Positions 15,238 to 23,814 are shown, counted from the stretch's first letter. The stretch: DNA of 54,613 bases from 9FT-COMBO-48-23 sp964400675 (GCA_964400675.1 CAYNVO010000012.1:1-54613); one strand, 5' to 3'. The notes: generated from the letters alone by a model not told the origin. Program-made: numbers and translations.

Positions 15238-15594
15238 TTACGGACACGCGGCATTTCCAGTGCTGGTAACCAGGCCATCACCATCAACGCTGTAAGCCCC
15301 AAGCGGCGAACTGAGCAGATAGTTGCTGCTGACCAGTCCATCTGTGGTGTCGCACGGTGGTCCACATGTAGCTTGTATATTATCCACCATACAAGCTGCC
15401 ACAGCAGTCTGAACGTTGTGCCAGTCGGTCTGACAAGCTTCCGTTTTGCCTGCCCCAATAAATTGGGTTACCCCCAGAGTGACCACGCCAGCTAGAGCTG
15501 CCAGGATACCGATTACCACCAGCAGCTCAATGAGGGTGAAACCTCTCTCACCACCCCTGTAGAGCCTGCGTATAGCCTTTGTTAGTTTTCTCAT
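15238..15594 (-). CDS. pilA: Major type IV prepilin (PilA-like)
   Basis: This 118-residue prepilin has a 17-residue basic leader and the canonical class III site RG-FTLIELLVVIGILAAL, including Glu5. The long hydrophobic N-terminal helix packs in the pilus core. The short C-terminal domain has four or five Cys (ACQTDW, ACMVD, ATCGPPC, final NAACP), consistent with one or two disulfides. It is the best major-pilin candidate here because of its own promoter, strong AAAGGAGG site and terminator. It is transcribed away from the O-antigen-ligase-like gene. Confidence 0.9.
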   Translation of the reverse strand: MRKLTKAIRRLYRGGERGFTLIELLVVIGILAALAGVVTLGVTQFIGAGKTEACQTDWHNVQTAVAACMVDNIQATCGPPCDTTDGLVSSNYLLSSPLGAYSVDGDGLVTSTGNAACP

Positions 15595-15653
15595 TATAGC
15601 TTAACCTCCTTTCTTGCTATTTCTCGATAGACAACACCTATACTATGTTATCA

Positions 15654-15682
15654 ATCTTATACCATATATAACGAAGTGTCAA
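15654..15682 (-). promoter_or_regulatory. Candidate sigma-70 promoter of pilA
   Basis: On the minus strand TTGACA (15677-15682) is followed after exactly 17 bp by TAAGAT (15654-15659). An overlapping TATAAG gives 15-bp spacing. It lies about 60 bp upstream of the pilA ATG, leaving room for a leader with AAAGGAGG. Confidence 0.65.
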
Positions 15683-15718
15683 TGAAAACGTTTAGTCATT
15701 TGGTACACCCTATACATG

Positions 15719-15763
15719 GGAAATTAGTACTGGTGCATGCGCTGGGCATAGGAAATTAGTACT
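15719..15763 (-). promoter_or_regulatory. Pair of 13-bp direct repeats upstream of the pilA promoter
   Basis: GGAAATTAGTACT occurs at 15719-15731 and again at 15751-15763. The period is 32 bp, close to three helical turns. The pair starts 37 bp upstream of the pilA -35 box. Same-face spacing of identical sites fits an activator or repressor binding pair. The core AGTACT is palindromic. Confidence 0.5.
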
Positions 15764-15777
15764 AGTTTGATAGGGCA

Positions 15778-15857
15778 ACCTCACCCCCTTAATCCCCCTC
15801 TCCTTCTTAAGGAGAGGGGGAAAGATACCGTATACAAGAGGGGCTTCGCCCCTCTTG
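15778..15857. repeat. Double-hairpin palindromic repeat between pilA and the ligase-like gene
   Basis: After CCTCACCCCCTTAAT comes a perfect 12-bp stem CCCCCTCTCCTT/AAGGAGAGGGGG (15794-15820), then CAAGAGGGGC/GCCCCTCTTG (15835-15857) around TTC. It belongs to the CCCTCACC family. The divergent intergenic region 15595-15986 also holds the pilA promoter and direct repeats. Confidence 0.85.
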
Positions 15858-15911
15858 AACTCCCATGTCGGACAGGTTTAAAGCCCTTTGTCTGCGCCAT
15901 CTTCCCTTTTT

Positions 15912-15937
15912 TGTCATTCTGAGCGCAGCGAAGAATC
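15912..15937. repeat. Single TCATTCTGAG repeat upstream of the O-antigen-ligase-like gene
   Basis: GTCATTCTGAGCGCAGCGAA followed by GAATCT. Read in the frame of the downstream gene it gives CHSERSEES, a signature of repeat DNA. I therefore excluded the first 33 codons of the longer open frame. Confidence 0.85.
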
Positions 15938-15986
15938 TCGCCGTGCGGCTGACACCAGCCCCAAGAAGATCTATAATGACAGCGCC

Positions 15987-18707
15987 ATGGAACGGCAAGA
16001 TATCGGCTCCAGTGTTTACAAGCGAGCCCTCGAGATGACCTGGCTGGCAGTTATCTTTCTTGTCCCTCTCTTCTTCAACCCTCAAAGCCGCCAGATATTC
16101 GCCATAAGTAAAGCCTCGCTGCTCCAGTTTCTGGTTATAGCTATGCTGGCATTCTGGCTGGCTGACTGGATTATCAATCGAGCCAGTCACAAGGGGCTGA
16201 AATGGCAGGGTGCCTTCGCCTCCCCGCTACACCTGTCTATACTGATCTTTGGCTTGGTGGCAGTCCTGGCTACCGCGGCTTCCATAACCCCGGCTATAAG
16301 CTTCTGGGGAAGCTGGGATAGAAAATCAGGACTGCTGACTTTGATATGCTGGATACTATTTTTTCTAATAGTCGCACAACAAATCCGCAATAGAACACAG
16401 CTACTCAGAGCTGTTTATACATTATTGCTTTCCTCTGGTATCGTCTCCATCTTAGGCATCCTGCAATATCTATTTCCCGACGTAATGCTAAAGGTGATTC
16501 ACAGCGCATATACTGGCAGAGTATTCTCCACAGTCGGCAACCCGCTTTTTCTCAGTTCCTTCCTGGCTATGGTAATTCCGTTTACCCTGGCTCTCATGGT
16601 GTATTCGTGGAAAAAGATAACGTCTACATGTCACCCTCTAACGCCTATATGTCACCCTCTAACGCCTATATGTCACCCTGAGCGACAGCGAAGGGTCTCG
16701 AAACCCTCCGCGAGGCTTAGCACAAGTCAGATTCTTCGGTCACTTTGTTCTAGATTCTTCCCCTTCACTTCGTTCAGGGTCAGAATGACAGAGGGACTCA
16801 GAGTATCAGGAGGAAATACGGAACAATCCTCGGACAATAGTGGAAAATGGAAAAACACCATAATACTAATTTGCCTGGCCATTCTGCTGGTCCTCCAGTT
16901 CTGGTGTCTGTGGCTGGCACAATACTCCATCACCATCCTTCTGTACATCATCGCCCCCATAATCTTCATAATATTGCTGGGCATAGTCAAGCGAAAGAGG
17001 CTTATACTTAGCCTCGGCGCCGTATCTCTGCTTATCCTGGCAATAATAGCCGTCTCGCTTCTGGCACCACTGCTTTTTTCACCTCCCAGCATTGAGACCC
17101 CCAAACCCGAAGATTCAGAATCTGTTACAACCGCTGAAGACGTCGGACTTAGCACTCTAGGATTGAGAGTTCAATTCTGGCGCAGCGCCATCGATATTGT
17201 CATAAAGTCACCCGAAGTCCCGTTTTCCAATGACAGGTGGCATGGTTTTCGGAGGCTTATCGGATACGGTCCGGAGACATTCATCGTCACCTTTCAACTT
17301 TTTTTCCCGGAAGAGTTGAAAAGCACCTTCACTTACAGGTCAGAGCTTGTGGACCACCCTCACAACCATTACCTGTACCTGCCCGCTACAATGGGGCTGC
17401 TGGGCTTAATGAGCTTTCTATCCATCCTGGCTGTCTTCTTCTACCTCTGCTTTCGATACCTGCGCCGGGCGGCAACAGAAATCGATAAACTGCTTCTAAT
17501 AGCCATAGTGGCTGGCATGGTTCAATATATGGCTGATATCTTTTTCAACCCATCTACGATACCGCCGGAGCTTGTGTTCTGGTTGATGCTAGCCATGGCA
17601 CCTGTAATCGGCAGATTCATCCGGGACAAAGAGCCAGCCAGGACTGAGCTTGAAGAAACAACCCAGCCTGAAAGCGAAGCTGCGCCTTATGTCACCAGAA
17701 CGAGATTCTTCCTATCACTTGGCTGTGCTGTAGCCTTGATAATTGTCGGCATAGGCATAGCTATAAGACCGTTCTTAGCCGATATGTACTTTCAGAAGGG
17801 CATAAATCTAGAGGCTATGGGAAATGAACAAGCCATCTACGCTTTTGCCAAAGCAACTGATATAGACCCTGGAGAAGCTGTTTATTGGTACCGTCTCGGA
17901 GCGTATAGTGACTCTGTGGCACGGCGCGTCACTGAAGAGCCTCTAAAGACAGAGGTCTTATCTCTGGCCATCAGCTCTTATAATAAGGCACAGGAGTTAA
18001 GACCTTATATCGCCTTCGAGTATTATTCTATTGCCGACTCCTACACATACTGGGCAGTGACAAAAACTGCTGATAAATGGCCTACAGCCTTGTCTCTCTA
18101 TGATAAAGCATCGCAGTTGTTTCCTGACAATGCCGTTATATTGAACAAGTGGTCGCTGGCGCTGATTGTCAAGGGCGATCTGGACGAAGCTGGAACAAAG
18201 CTCGACCACGCAGCATCCATTGACCCTGACTGGGCAGAGACCTCTTTCCTGCGCGGACTCCTGCTGGCAAAGGAAGGAAAAAATGCGGAAGCCGCGAGCA
18301 AGCTTACCACGCCGATACAGGACAACCCGGCTAACCTCGATTACTTCATCGACCTGTGCCGCCGCCTCACGGCGTACGACATGATAAGCCCGCTAAGTGA
18401 TTCTCTGGAAACCTACACTCAAGAAGCGCCCGATGACTGGGTCGCCCACGCACTGCTCGGGACCACCAGCCTGTTTGGTGGCGACATTGATAAGAGCCTC
18501 GATGAATTCAACTCCGCCATGCTGCTGGTGCCGGACGACGACACCGGAGCCCTCTTCCGCGCCATTTTAAAGCTCTACAACATAAGCCCAAAATTCAGAA
18601 CAGCACTACCCGACGTGGCTGCCGAATGGCGAACCAAGCTAGCCCAAAGTCCGGAGAAGGATACACTGCTACCTCAATTAGACAAGCTGGTGGGCACGCC
18701 ACAATGA
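15987..18707 (+). CDS. O-antigen ligase/polymerase-like membrane protein with C-terminal TPR domain
   Basis: This is an approximately 906-residue polytopic protein. The N-terminal half has many hydrophobic helices and the Wzy_C/WaaL-type loop with GYGPETF and DHPHNHYLYL (about residues 425-470). The C-terminal third (about 600-890) is TPR-like (YYSIADSYTYWA, NKWSLALIVKGDLDEA, FLRGLLLAKEGKNAEA). Relatives transfer glycans to lipid A or to pilins; the divergent pilA neighbour makes pilin glycosylation plausible. The start is the ATG at 15987 because earlier codons are repeat DNA; no good ribosome site is seen. A 54-codon repeat element is inserted in frame at 16629-16790. Confidence 0.78.
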   Translation: MERQDIGSSVYKRALEMTWLAVIFLVPLFFNPQSRQIFAISKASLLQFLVIAMLAFWLADWIINRASHKGLKWQGAFASPLHLSILIFGLVAVLATAASITPAISFWGSWDRKSGLLTLICWILFFLIVAQQIRNRTQLLRAVYTLLLSSGIVSILGILQYLFPDVMLKVIHSAYTGRVFSTVGNPLFLSSFLAMVIPFTLALMVYSWKKITSTCHPLTPICHPLTPICHPERQRRVSKPSARLSTSQILRSLCSRFFPFTSFRVRMTEGLRVSGGNTEQSSDNSGKWKNTIILICLAILLVLQFWCLWLAQYSITILLYIIAPIIFIILLGIVKRKRLILSLGAVSLLILAIIAVSLLAPLLFSPPSIETPKPEDSESVTTAEDVGLSTLGLRVQFWRSAIDIVIKSPEVPFSNDRWHGFRRLIGYGPETFIVTFQLFFPEELKSTFTYRSELVDHPHNHYLYLPATMGLLGLMSFLSILAVFFYLCFRYLRRAATEIDKLLLIAIVAGMVQYMADIFFNPSTIPPELVFWLMLAMAPVIGRFIRDKEPARTELEETTQPESEAAPYVTRTRFFLSLGCAVALIIVGIGIAIRPFLADMYFQKGINLEAMGNEQAIYAFAKATDIDPGEAVYWYRLGAYSDSVARRVTEEPLKTEVLSLAISSYNKAQELRPYIAFEYYSIADSYTYWAVTKTADKWPTALSLYDKASQLFPDNAVILNKWSLALIVKGDLDEAGTKLDHAASIDPDWAETSFLRGLLLAKEGKNAEAASKLTTPIQDNPANLDYFIDLCRRLTAYDMISPLSDSLETYTQEAPDDWVAHALLGTTSLFGGDIDKSLDEFNSAMLLVPDDDTGALFRAILKLYNISPKFRTALPDVAAEWRTKLAQSPEKDTLLPQLDKLVGTPQ
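16629..16790. repeat. Repeat element inserted in frame in the ligase-like gene
   Basis: TGTCACCCTCTAACGCCTAT recurs at 16629 and 16650 with a 21-bp period, and a third start lies at 16671. AGATTCTTCGG and AGATTCTTCC follow, then a closing CAGAATGACA. At 162 bp (54 codons, no stop) it keeps the gene open and adds a Ser/Arg/Pro-rich stretch between membrane segments. Confidence 0.85.
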
Positions 18708-18844
18708 GGCAATTGCCAGCGCTTCTCGCTTGTTAACTTTATGTAAACTACTCCCCTGTAGCTTCTAATGCTAAATCAGCCGCATTTTGCTATGATATTG
18801 CTGTATTACACTCACCCCCCCCGGGGCGGGGGTAACAAGATAGC

Positions 18845-19735
18845 TTGAGCAACAAAAACGCTTCAAAAAAAGGCGCCGTCGGCAACATCCCCCGGCAAAT
18901 TGCCGCATCTGCGGAGACGTGCATTGACCCGGAGGGCAAGAAACGCCCTGTTATCAGCCTCGCAGCGGTTACAACCATTGCCCGGGCGCAAAAAGCCACT
19001 GTCCTGGATATAGAGATAGCCGCCCTGCAGCATGGCATCACCCCCCTGCGATATCTGCGCAACACGGGCACCATCGGGCTGGATGGGCAAATAAAGCTTT
19101 TGCAGTCAACCGTGGCTGTAGTTGGAGCCGGCGGCTTGGGCGGCACCATAATAGAACTCCTCGCCAGACAGGGTACAGGGCACCTGGTCATAATAGATAA
19201 TGACCGCTTCGCCGAGCAGAACTTGAACCGGCAGCTGATGTCTACGGAGAAGAACCTGGGTGAATATAAGGCTATTGTCGCCGCAAACAGAGTCAGGGAG
19301 ATAAACTCGGCAGTCACAGTAACCACGTTTGAAGCGAAACTGACTGCGGAGAATGCCCACAGACTGCTCAAGGACGCCGATATAGTAGCTGATGGGCTGG
19401 ACAACCTGCCATCACGCTTTGTGGTCGAGAACGCCTGCCGCGACTTAGGAATTCCCTACGTCTACGGGACTATTGCCGGCTTCGGCGGTCAGCTAATGAC
19501 CATCTTTCCGGGAGACGTCGGGCTATCCTGCATCTACGGCTCCTCCGGCAGTCTGCCTGAGCAGGGCATAGAGGTCAAATTAGGCAATCCGTCAGCTACG
19601 CCGACGATTATCGCCGCCTGGCAGGTACAGGAAATAGTCAAGATTATAACTGGCATCGGGAAGCCACTCCGCAACCGTCTGCTCATACTGGACGCCACAG
19701 AAGGCTCTGCCGACATGATTGACTTGAGCCGGTAG
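18845..19735 (+). CDS. HesA/MoeB/ThiF family adenylyltransferase-like protein
   Basis: This is a 296-residue E1-like protein. An N-terminal extension of about 85 residues ends in GITPLRYLRNTGTIG. The Rossmann-type ATP site VVGAGGLGG (about residue 91) and the RQ finger (NLNRQL) follow, with DADIVADGLDNLPSRF later. Family members adenylate the C-terminal Gly of ThiS/MoaD-like sulfur carriers. The usual MoeB zinc CxxC pairs are not evident, so it may be a specialised or zinc-less member. The start is TTG at 18845; no better start is visible. The 137-bp upstream gap holds a C/G-rich hairpin near 18813-18835. Confidence 0.82.
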   Translation: MSNKNASKKGAVGNIPRQIAASAETCIDPEGKKRPVISLAAVTTIARAQKATVLDIEIAALQHGITPLRYLRNTGTIGLDGQIKLLQSTVAVVGAGGLGGTIIELLARQGTGHLVIIDNDRFAEQNLNRQLMSTEKNLGEYKAIVAANRVREINSAVTVTTFEAKLTAENAHRLLKDADIVADGLDNLPSRFVVENACRDLGIPYVYGTIAGFGGQLMTIFPGDVGLSCIYGSSGSLPEQGIEVKLGNPSATPTIIAAWQVQEIVKIITGIGKPLRNRLLILDATEGSADMIDLSR

Positions 19736-19827
19736 CCACACTGTGAAACCTTAAATCCTAAATCCCGATTTCTAAACTCCAAACAAACTCTAAGCAACAA
19801 AATTCCAATGCCCAATAACCAAAGACT

Positions 19828-19911
19828 GTCATTGCGAGTCTGAGCATAGCGAGGGCGTGGCAATCTAGGTGGTGGGATGACATGAGATTCTTCGCTGCGC
19901 TCAGAATGACA
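19828..19911. repeat. GTCATTGCGAG/TCAGAATGACA repeat pair
   Basis: GTCATTGCGAGTCTGAG...GTGGCAATCT is joined to GAGATTCTTCGCTGCGCTCA and GAATGACA. It is the same composite as at 14101 and fills the middle of the 261-bp gap before pilD. Confidence 0.8.
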
Positions 19912-19996
19912 GGCGAGGGCAATTTTTAACCTTTGATTTTTGATTTTCTGATGCAGTTGCATAAAATAATTATCAGACTAGGGTATAATATTTCCA

Positions 19997-20788
19997 ATGT
20001 CTGGCTTGTGGTCGGTTCTGTTCTTCTTTCTCGGCGCTGCCGTGGGCAGTTTCATCAACGTAATTGCCGACCGCCTGCCGGCAGGCAAGTCAATTGTTTC
20101 ACCGCCATCCCATTGTTTCAAATGCCAGCACAAAATTCCCGCCTCAGATAATATCCCCATATTCAGCTATCTATGGCTCAGGGGAAAATGTCGTAACTGC
20201 GGTGCAGCCATCCCCATGCGTCTGTTCTGGGTGGAACTGGGCATGGCAGCTCTGTTCGCCTTCCTGTACTGGCATTACGGTCCCGGCTGGGAACTGGCGC
20301 TGGTTGCCTTCTACTGCTGCCTGTTCGTAACACTGCTGCTCATCGACCTGGAACACGGCATACTGCCAAACAAAATAGTTTACCCGGGGATGATTATTGC
20401 TATAGTTATAGCTGCACTTGGTTCCATTTTCGGCTTTGAGCCGAGCTACACCGCCGATGCAGGCTTACGGCTCTGGATTGCAGATGCAGCTATCGGCGGC
20501 GGAGTTGGTTTCGGGCTGTTGCTCCTCATAGTCCTCCTCTCCCGGGGCGGCATGGGCTGGGGAGATGTCAAGCTTGCGGGACTGATAGGCCTGGTCACTG
20601 GCTTTCCGCTGGTTTTTATAGCCCTGTTCTTAGCCATAATCGGCGGCGGCTTAACAGCTGCCGTCTTGCTATTATCAAAATTAAAAAGCCGAAAAGACTC
20701 CCTACCATTTGGACCGTTCCTTGCCCTGGGTACCATAGCAACTCTACTCTGGGGCAGCAACCTGCTTAACTGGCTAATCCCGTCTTAA
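19997..20788 (+). CDS. pilD: Prepilin peptidase/N-methyltransferase PilD
   Basis: This 263-residue polytopic aspartic protease cleaves class III leaders and methylates the new N-terminal Phe. It has the N-terminal GAAVGSFINVIADRLP and two CxxC pairs (CFKC, CRNC). The catalytic Asp residues are in LIDLEHGILPN (about 117) and GMGWGDVKLA (about 193). About eight membrane helices are predicted. It would process the pilins at 6579, 7098 and 15238. A TATAAT at 19984-19989 lies just eight bases before the ATG, so the transcript may be nearly leaderless; no Shine-Dalgarno is visible. Confidence 0.95.
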   Translation: MSGLWSVLFFFLGAAVGSFINVIADRLPAGKSIVSPPSHCFKCQHKIPASDNIPIFSYLWLRGKCRNCGAAIPMRLFWVELGMAALFAFLYWHYGPGWELALVAFYCCLFVTLLLIDLEHGILPNKIVYPGMIIAIVIAALGSIFGFEPSYTADAGLRLWIADAAIGGGVGFGLLLLIVLLSRGGMGWGDVKLAGLIGLVTGFPLVFIALFLAIIGGGLTAAVLLLSKLKSRKDSLPFGPFLALGTIATLLWGSNLLNWLIPS

Positions 20789-20858
20789 GCCCCACACCCC
20801 TGAGCTCATACCTCCTCCCCAAGAAATACGAAGCTCTAAACCCTAAATCTCAAACCTT

Positions 20859-20984
20859 TGTCATTCTGACCCTGACCCTGAGCCAAAGGCGAAGGGGAAG
20901 GGGAAGAATCTATTCTCCTGAGGTGGTTGACTTTTTTATGAGATTCTTCTTCGCCCCTCCGTGGAAGGGCTCCTCAGAATGACA
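20859..20984. repeat. Inverted-repeat element of the TCATTCTGA family
   Basis: It begins TGTCATTCTGACCCTGACCC and ends CTCAGAATGACA. It carries AGCCAAAGGCGAAGGGGAAG in reverse orientation to the copy near 8210-8250. It occupies the core of the 427-bp gap 20789-21215, whose remaining bases show no gene. Confidence 0.82.
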
Positions 20985-21215
20985 GCTCTATGTATGTTTT
21001 TGGCATTGGTATTTCGGGTTTTAAATTCATTTAGAGATTAGATATTCGGATTTAGAATTTACCTTCAGGTCGTACTAAAGTATGATTTTCCCTCATCAAA
21101 AAGTCTGACACTGAAGTAGTTACTTTTCTGTGTCCAGAACCAGCCCCCCTCTCGATTACAAAAGTACTTTGCCGGCGTAAACTTAAGTACAGCCATTAAA
21201 TGGCGGGGTTTAGAG

Positions 21216-21761
21216 ATGTTTAACAGCAACAACAAAGAGAGAACAGCCGAAATCAAAGAGTTCCCGGTTGTATTTGGCAGCCACGGGCTGAAGCTCAAGG
21301 GCAAAGTGCTTATGCCCAAAGATGCCAGTGCGAATGAACCGGTGCCTGCCGCTGTGCTGTGTCACGGTTTCGGGTCTGCTCACCGGGTTATGGAGCCCAG
21401 TGCCAGAATCATGGCAGCCCAGGGAATAGCTGCTCTCATTTTCGACCTCCGCGGTCATGGCTCCAGTGAAGGCGCCGTCGATGGCAGAATGGCAGATGAC
21501 ATCATCGATGCCTGGAATCTCCTGTCCCAGCTCCCACAGGTAGACAGCAAGCGAATGGGCATGGTAGGACACAGTCTGGGAGCCATGTCAGTGATTCTGG
21601 CTGCAGAAAGAGTGCCCAATCCCCGGGCTCTGGTTGCCCTGGCCTGTCCGCCGGAGATAGATGCCAGCACGCCGTATGATGATTCGGGGAATATCGGAAG
21701 GTGGGGTCAAAACTCTAATCCCATTGCCGAATACCCTAAGAACGGGGCTTTTCCGTGGTGA
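21216..21761 (+). pseudogene. Alpha/beta hydrolase, N-terminal part before an in-frame TGA
   Basis: This is an alpha/beta-hydrolase fold of the BAAT/DLH-like type: AVLCHGFGSAHR oxyanion region, FDLRGHGSSEG, and nucleophile elbow GHSLGAMS (Ser about residue 126). The frame stops at TGA 21759-21761 but continues without a shift into a normal C-terminal half. Because the catalytic parts on both sides are conserved, this is either a recent nonsense mutation (for example TGG to TGA) or a base error. The whole gene would span 21216-22088, about 290 residues. The substrate is not predictable. Confidence 0.75.
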
Positions 21762-21794
21762 AAAGGTATAGCCGCACTGTTCTGCAGGGCATGG

Positions 21795-22088
21795 ATGTAC
21801 ATAGGTCATTTCAGGGTACGTGTTGATTGGCAGAGATTCCTTGATGTCTTGCCACAAATGAAGATGTCACAGGCACTACAAAAGCTGGAAGACTGCTCTA
21901 AGCTCTTCGTCTTTTGTCAGGGCGACAAGGTGACCCCGTTTGAAAAATCTGCCTTTGTCTATGAGACAGCCTGTCAACCTAAGGAAATGCTACTGATTAA
22001 AGGTGGTTTCCACACCACTCCGCTCCTGCGTGGAGACCTGCGTTCCCAGTGGACAAGCTGGACAGTAAAAACTCTAAAAGAAATGTAA
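21795..22088 (+). pseudogene. Alpha/beta hydrolase, C-terminal part after the in-frame TGA
   Basis: It lies in the same reading frame as 21216-21761; the region between the stop and this Met also reads as sensible protein (KGIAALFCRAW). It supplies the expected acid (CQGDKVTPFE) and the catalytic His (KGGFHTTPL) of the triad. It ends 21 bp before the next gene, behind which a GGAGAC-type ribosome site is seen, so the two were probably co-transcribed. Confidence 0.72.
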
Positions 22089-22109
22089 TGGAACTAAAAG
22101 GAGACTAAA

Positions 22110-23066
22110 ATGCGAGTACTCATCACAGGAGGAGCCGGTCGACTGGGTATAACCGTCTGTAAAACTTTTTTGCATGATGGCTTCCAGGCAAGAGCGTTCG
22201 ACCTGGATACTCCTGCTAATCGAAAGAGCGTCAAGAGACTTAACGGTAAAGCTGAGGTCATGTGGGGCGACATCACACGACCGGATTCAGTGAAGAAGGC
22301 GCTGGAAGGAGTGGATGCCATAGTCCACATGGCTGGCATATTGCCGCCGGTGGCATACGAGAAACCTGAACTTGCCGCCAAGGTCAATGTGGGCGGAACA
22401 AAAATACTCGTTGACATGATAAAAGAGATGGGCGGCAATATCCCTTTCCTGTTCACTTCATCGGTAGCTGCCTTTGGCCCAACGCCCGGTGCTTGCCAGC
22501 CTCTGTGTCCGGAGAAAACCGAACCTAACCCCAGAGGAGCATACGGAGAGACCAAGCTCCAGGCTGAGACCATCATTAAGGAATCAGGCATCGATTATGC
22601 AATCTTGCGTCTTACCGCAACCATGTACCTGAGCTTCTCGATAAGCGACCTCAAGCGGATGTTCACCGTTCCTCTGAACAATCGCGTTGAATACTGCCAT
22701 CCGAATGACACCGCATTAGCCATATTGAACGCCATCAGAGACTTTGACACGGTAAAGGGAAATATTCTGGTCATCAGCGGTGGACCCGAGCAAAGAATGC
22801 TATACAGGGATATGATTCGCGCTATGATGGGAATTATGGGGCTGCCGCTACCGCCGGCTGGCAAGTTCACCACAGAGCCCTATTACCTGGACTGGTATGA
22901 CACAAGCAAAGCTCAGCAGCTTCTTAAATTCCAGCGACACACTTTTGCCGATTATCTTAAGGACTATTCCAGGGAACTTGCCAGGAAATACGGCTCCGGC
23001 TTCTTGCCCTTCATGCGCCGATTCGTTGGTCCTGTCTTTGGAAAAGTTATCGTTCAGTTTTTCTAA
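22110..23066 (+). CDS. NAD(P)-dependent epimerase/dehydratase (extended SDR)
   Basis: This 318-residue protein has the N-terminal nucleotide motif TGGAGRLG, the active-site pair YGETK (about residue 150) with TSSVAAFG before it, and MAGILPP. This is the extended short-chain dehydrogenase layout typical of nucleotide-sugar epimerases and related reductases. It follows the broken hydrolase closely, and the pyr promoter lies just downstream. Its substrate cannot be told from sequence alone. An AAAAGGAG site precedes the ATG. Confidence 0.82.
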   Translation: MRVLITGGAGRLGITVCKTFLHDGFQARAFDLDTPANRKSVKRLNGKAEVMWGDITRPDSVKKALEGVDAIVHMAGILPPVAYEKPELAAKVNVGGTKILVDMIKEMGGNIPFLFTSSVAAFGPTPGACQPLCPEKTEPNPRGAYGETKLQAETIIKESGIDYAILRLTATMYLSFSISDLKRMFTVPLNNRVEYCHPNDTALAILNAIRDFDTVKGNILVISGGPEQRMLYRDMIRAMMGIMGLPLPPAGKFTTEPYYLDWYDTSKAQQLLKFQRHTFADYLKDYSRELARKYGSGFLPFMRRFVGPVFGKVIVQFF

Positions 23067-23084
23067 AATTATTGCCAGGGGATA

Positions 23085-23114
23085 TTGCATCCCGGCATGC
23101 CTGTATGGTATACT
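23085..23114 (+). promoter_or_regulatory. Candidate promoter of the pyr operon
   Basis: TTGCAT (23085-23090), 18 bp, then TATACT (23109-23114). Transcription would begin about ten bases before the PyrR-binding leader. Confidence 0.6.
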
Positions 23115-23130
23115 ATTAATTTAGTGAGAC

Positions 23131-23250
23131 CTTTAAGTCAGTCCAGAGAGGCTGGCAAGGGCAATATGAAAAACGGTTGTAGTTCCACAAAGCGTCCGTT
23201 TCAGGTTGCTTGTTTAAGAACCTCTTGCCAGTCTTGGGCAGGAGGTTTTT
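23131..23250 (+). promoter_or_regulatory. PyrR-responsive attenuator leader
   Basis: AGTCCAGAGAGGCTGGCAAG at 23139-23158 is the conserved PyrR-binding loop sequence. Downstream, AACCTCTTGCC (23219-23229) pairs with GGCAGGAGGTT (23237-23247), followed by T-run 23246-23250, forming the terminator. UMP-bound PyrR at the loop favours termination, as known in Bacillus. The terminator's right arm contains the AGGAGG ribosome site of pyrR, so it could also block translation. Confidence 0.88.
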
Positions 23251-23253
23251 CTT

Positions 23254-23814
23254 ATGCCTGAAAGAACCCTGGTATCCCCCCAGGATATACAAAGGGTGGT
23301 GGTCCGCATTGCCCATGAGATTGTGGAGAGAAACAGGGGCGCCAGGGACATCGTACTCGTCGGCATGCAAACCCGGGGAGTGCCATTAGCCAACCGTTTA
23401 GCCGCTACCATTGAAGGACTGGAGGGAATTACCGTCCCGGTTGGCTCACTTGACATCAGCCTCTATCGCGACGACCTCTCATCCTTATCTCTTAAGCCCA
23501 CAGTTCATCGCACCGATATACCTGTGGATATTGCCGACAAACAAGTAGTGCTTGTTGACGACGTCTTCTACACCGGACGCAGTATCCGCGCCGCCATGGA
23601 TGCTCTTATAGACTTAGGACGACCTCAATCCATTCAGCTCGCAGTTCTCATCGACCGCGGTCATCGCGAACTACCTATACGCGCCGACTACGTTGGCAAA
23701 AATATACCCACCTCGCAGAATGAGGAAATAAAAGTATACGTTAAAGAGGTAGATGGCGAAGACAAGGTGACTATAATTGCACCGAGCAAGGAGGTGACCG
23801 ATGAAAACGATTGA
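23254..23814 (+). CDS. pyrR: Bifunctional pyr operon regulator/uracil phosphoribosyltransferase PyrR
   Basis: This 186-residue protein has the type I phosphoribosyltransferase PRPP loop VVLVDDVFYTGRSIRAAMDA (about residues 97-116). It also has the PyrR-typical RHR-like start with RIAHEIVERN and the VGMQTRG segment. It binds the leader RNA just upstream when UMP is high and can make UMP from uracil and PRPP. The ATG lies eight bases after AGGAGG. Its 3' end overlaps pyrB by 14 bases, indicating translational coupling. Confidence 0.95.
   Translation: MPERTLVSPQDIQRVVVRIAHEIVERNRGARDIVLVGMQTRGVPLANRLAATIEGLEGITVPVGSLDISLYRDDLSSLSLKPTVHRTDIPVDIADKQVVLVDDVFYTGRSIRAAMDALIDLGRPQSIQLAVLIDRGHRELPIRADYVGKNIPTSQNEEIKVYVKEVDGEDKVTIIAPSKEVTDEND

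Noticed and set aside
15888..15986. Extra 33 codons at the start of the O-antigen-ligase-like gene
   Set aside because: They encode CHSERSEES, the translation of the palindromic repeat, so the ATG at 15987 is the better start.
15807..16190. 127-codon minus-strand frame
   Set aside because: It is antisense to the ligase-like gene and made of repeat DNA at its end.
21759..21761. TGA read as selenocysteine or tryptophan
   Set aside because: No SECIS-like hairpin is evident after it, the position is not a known redox site, and TGA is used as a normal stop elsewhere in the window.
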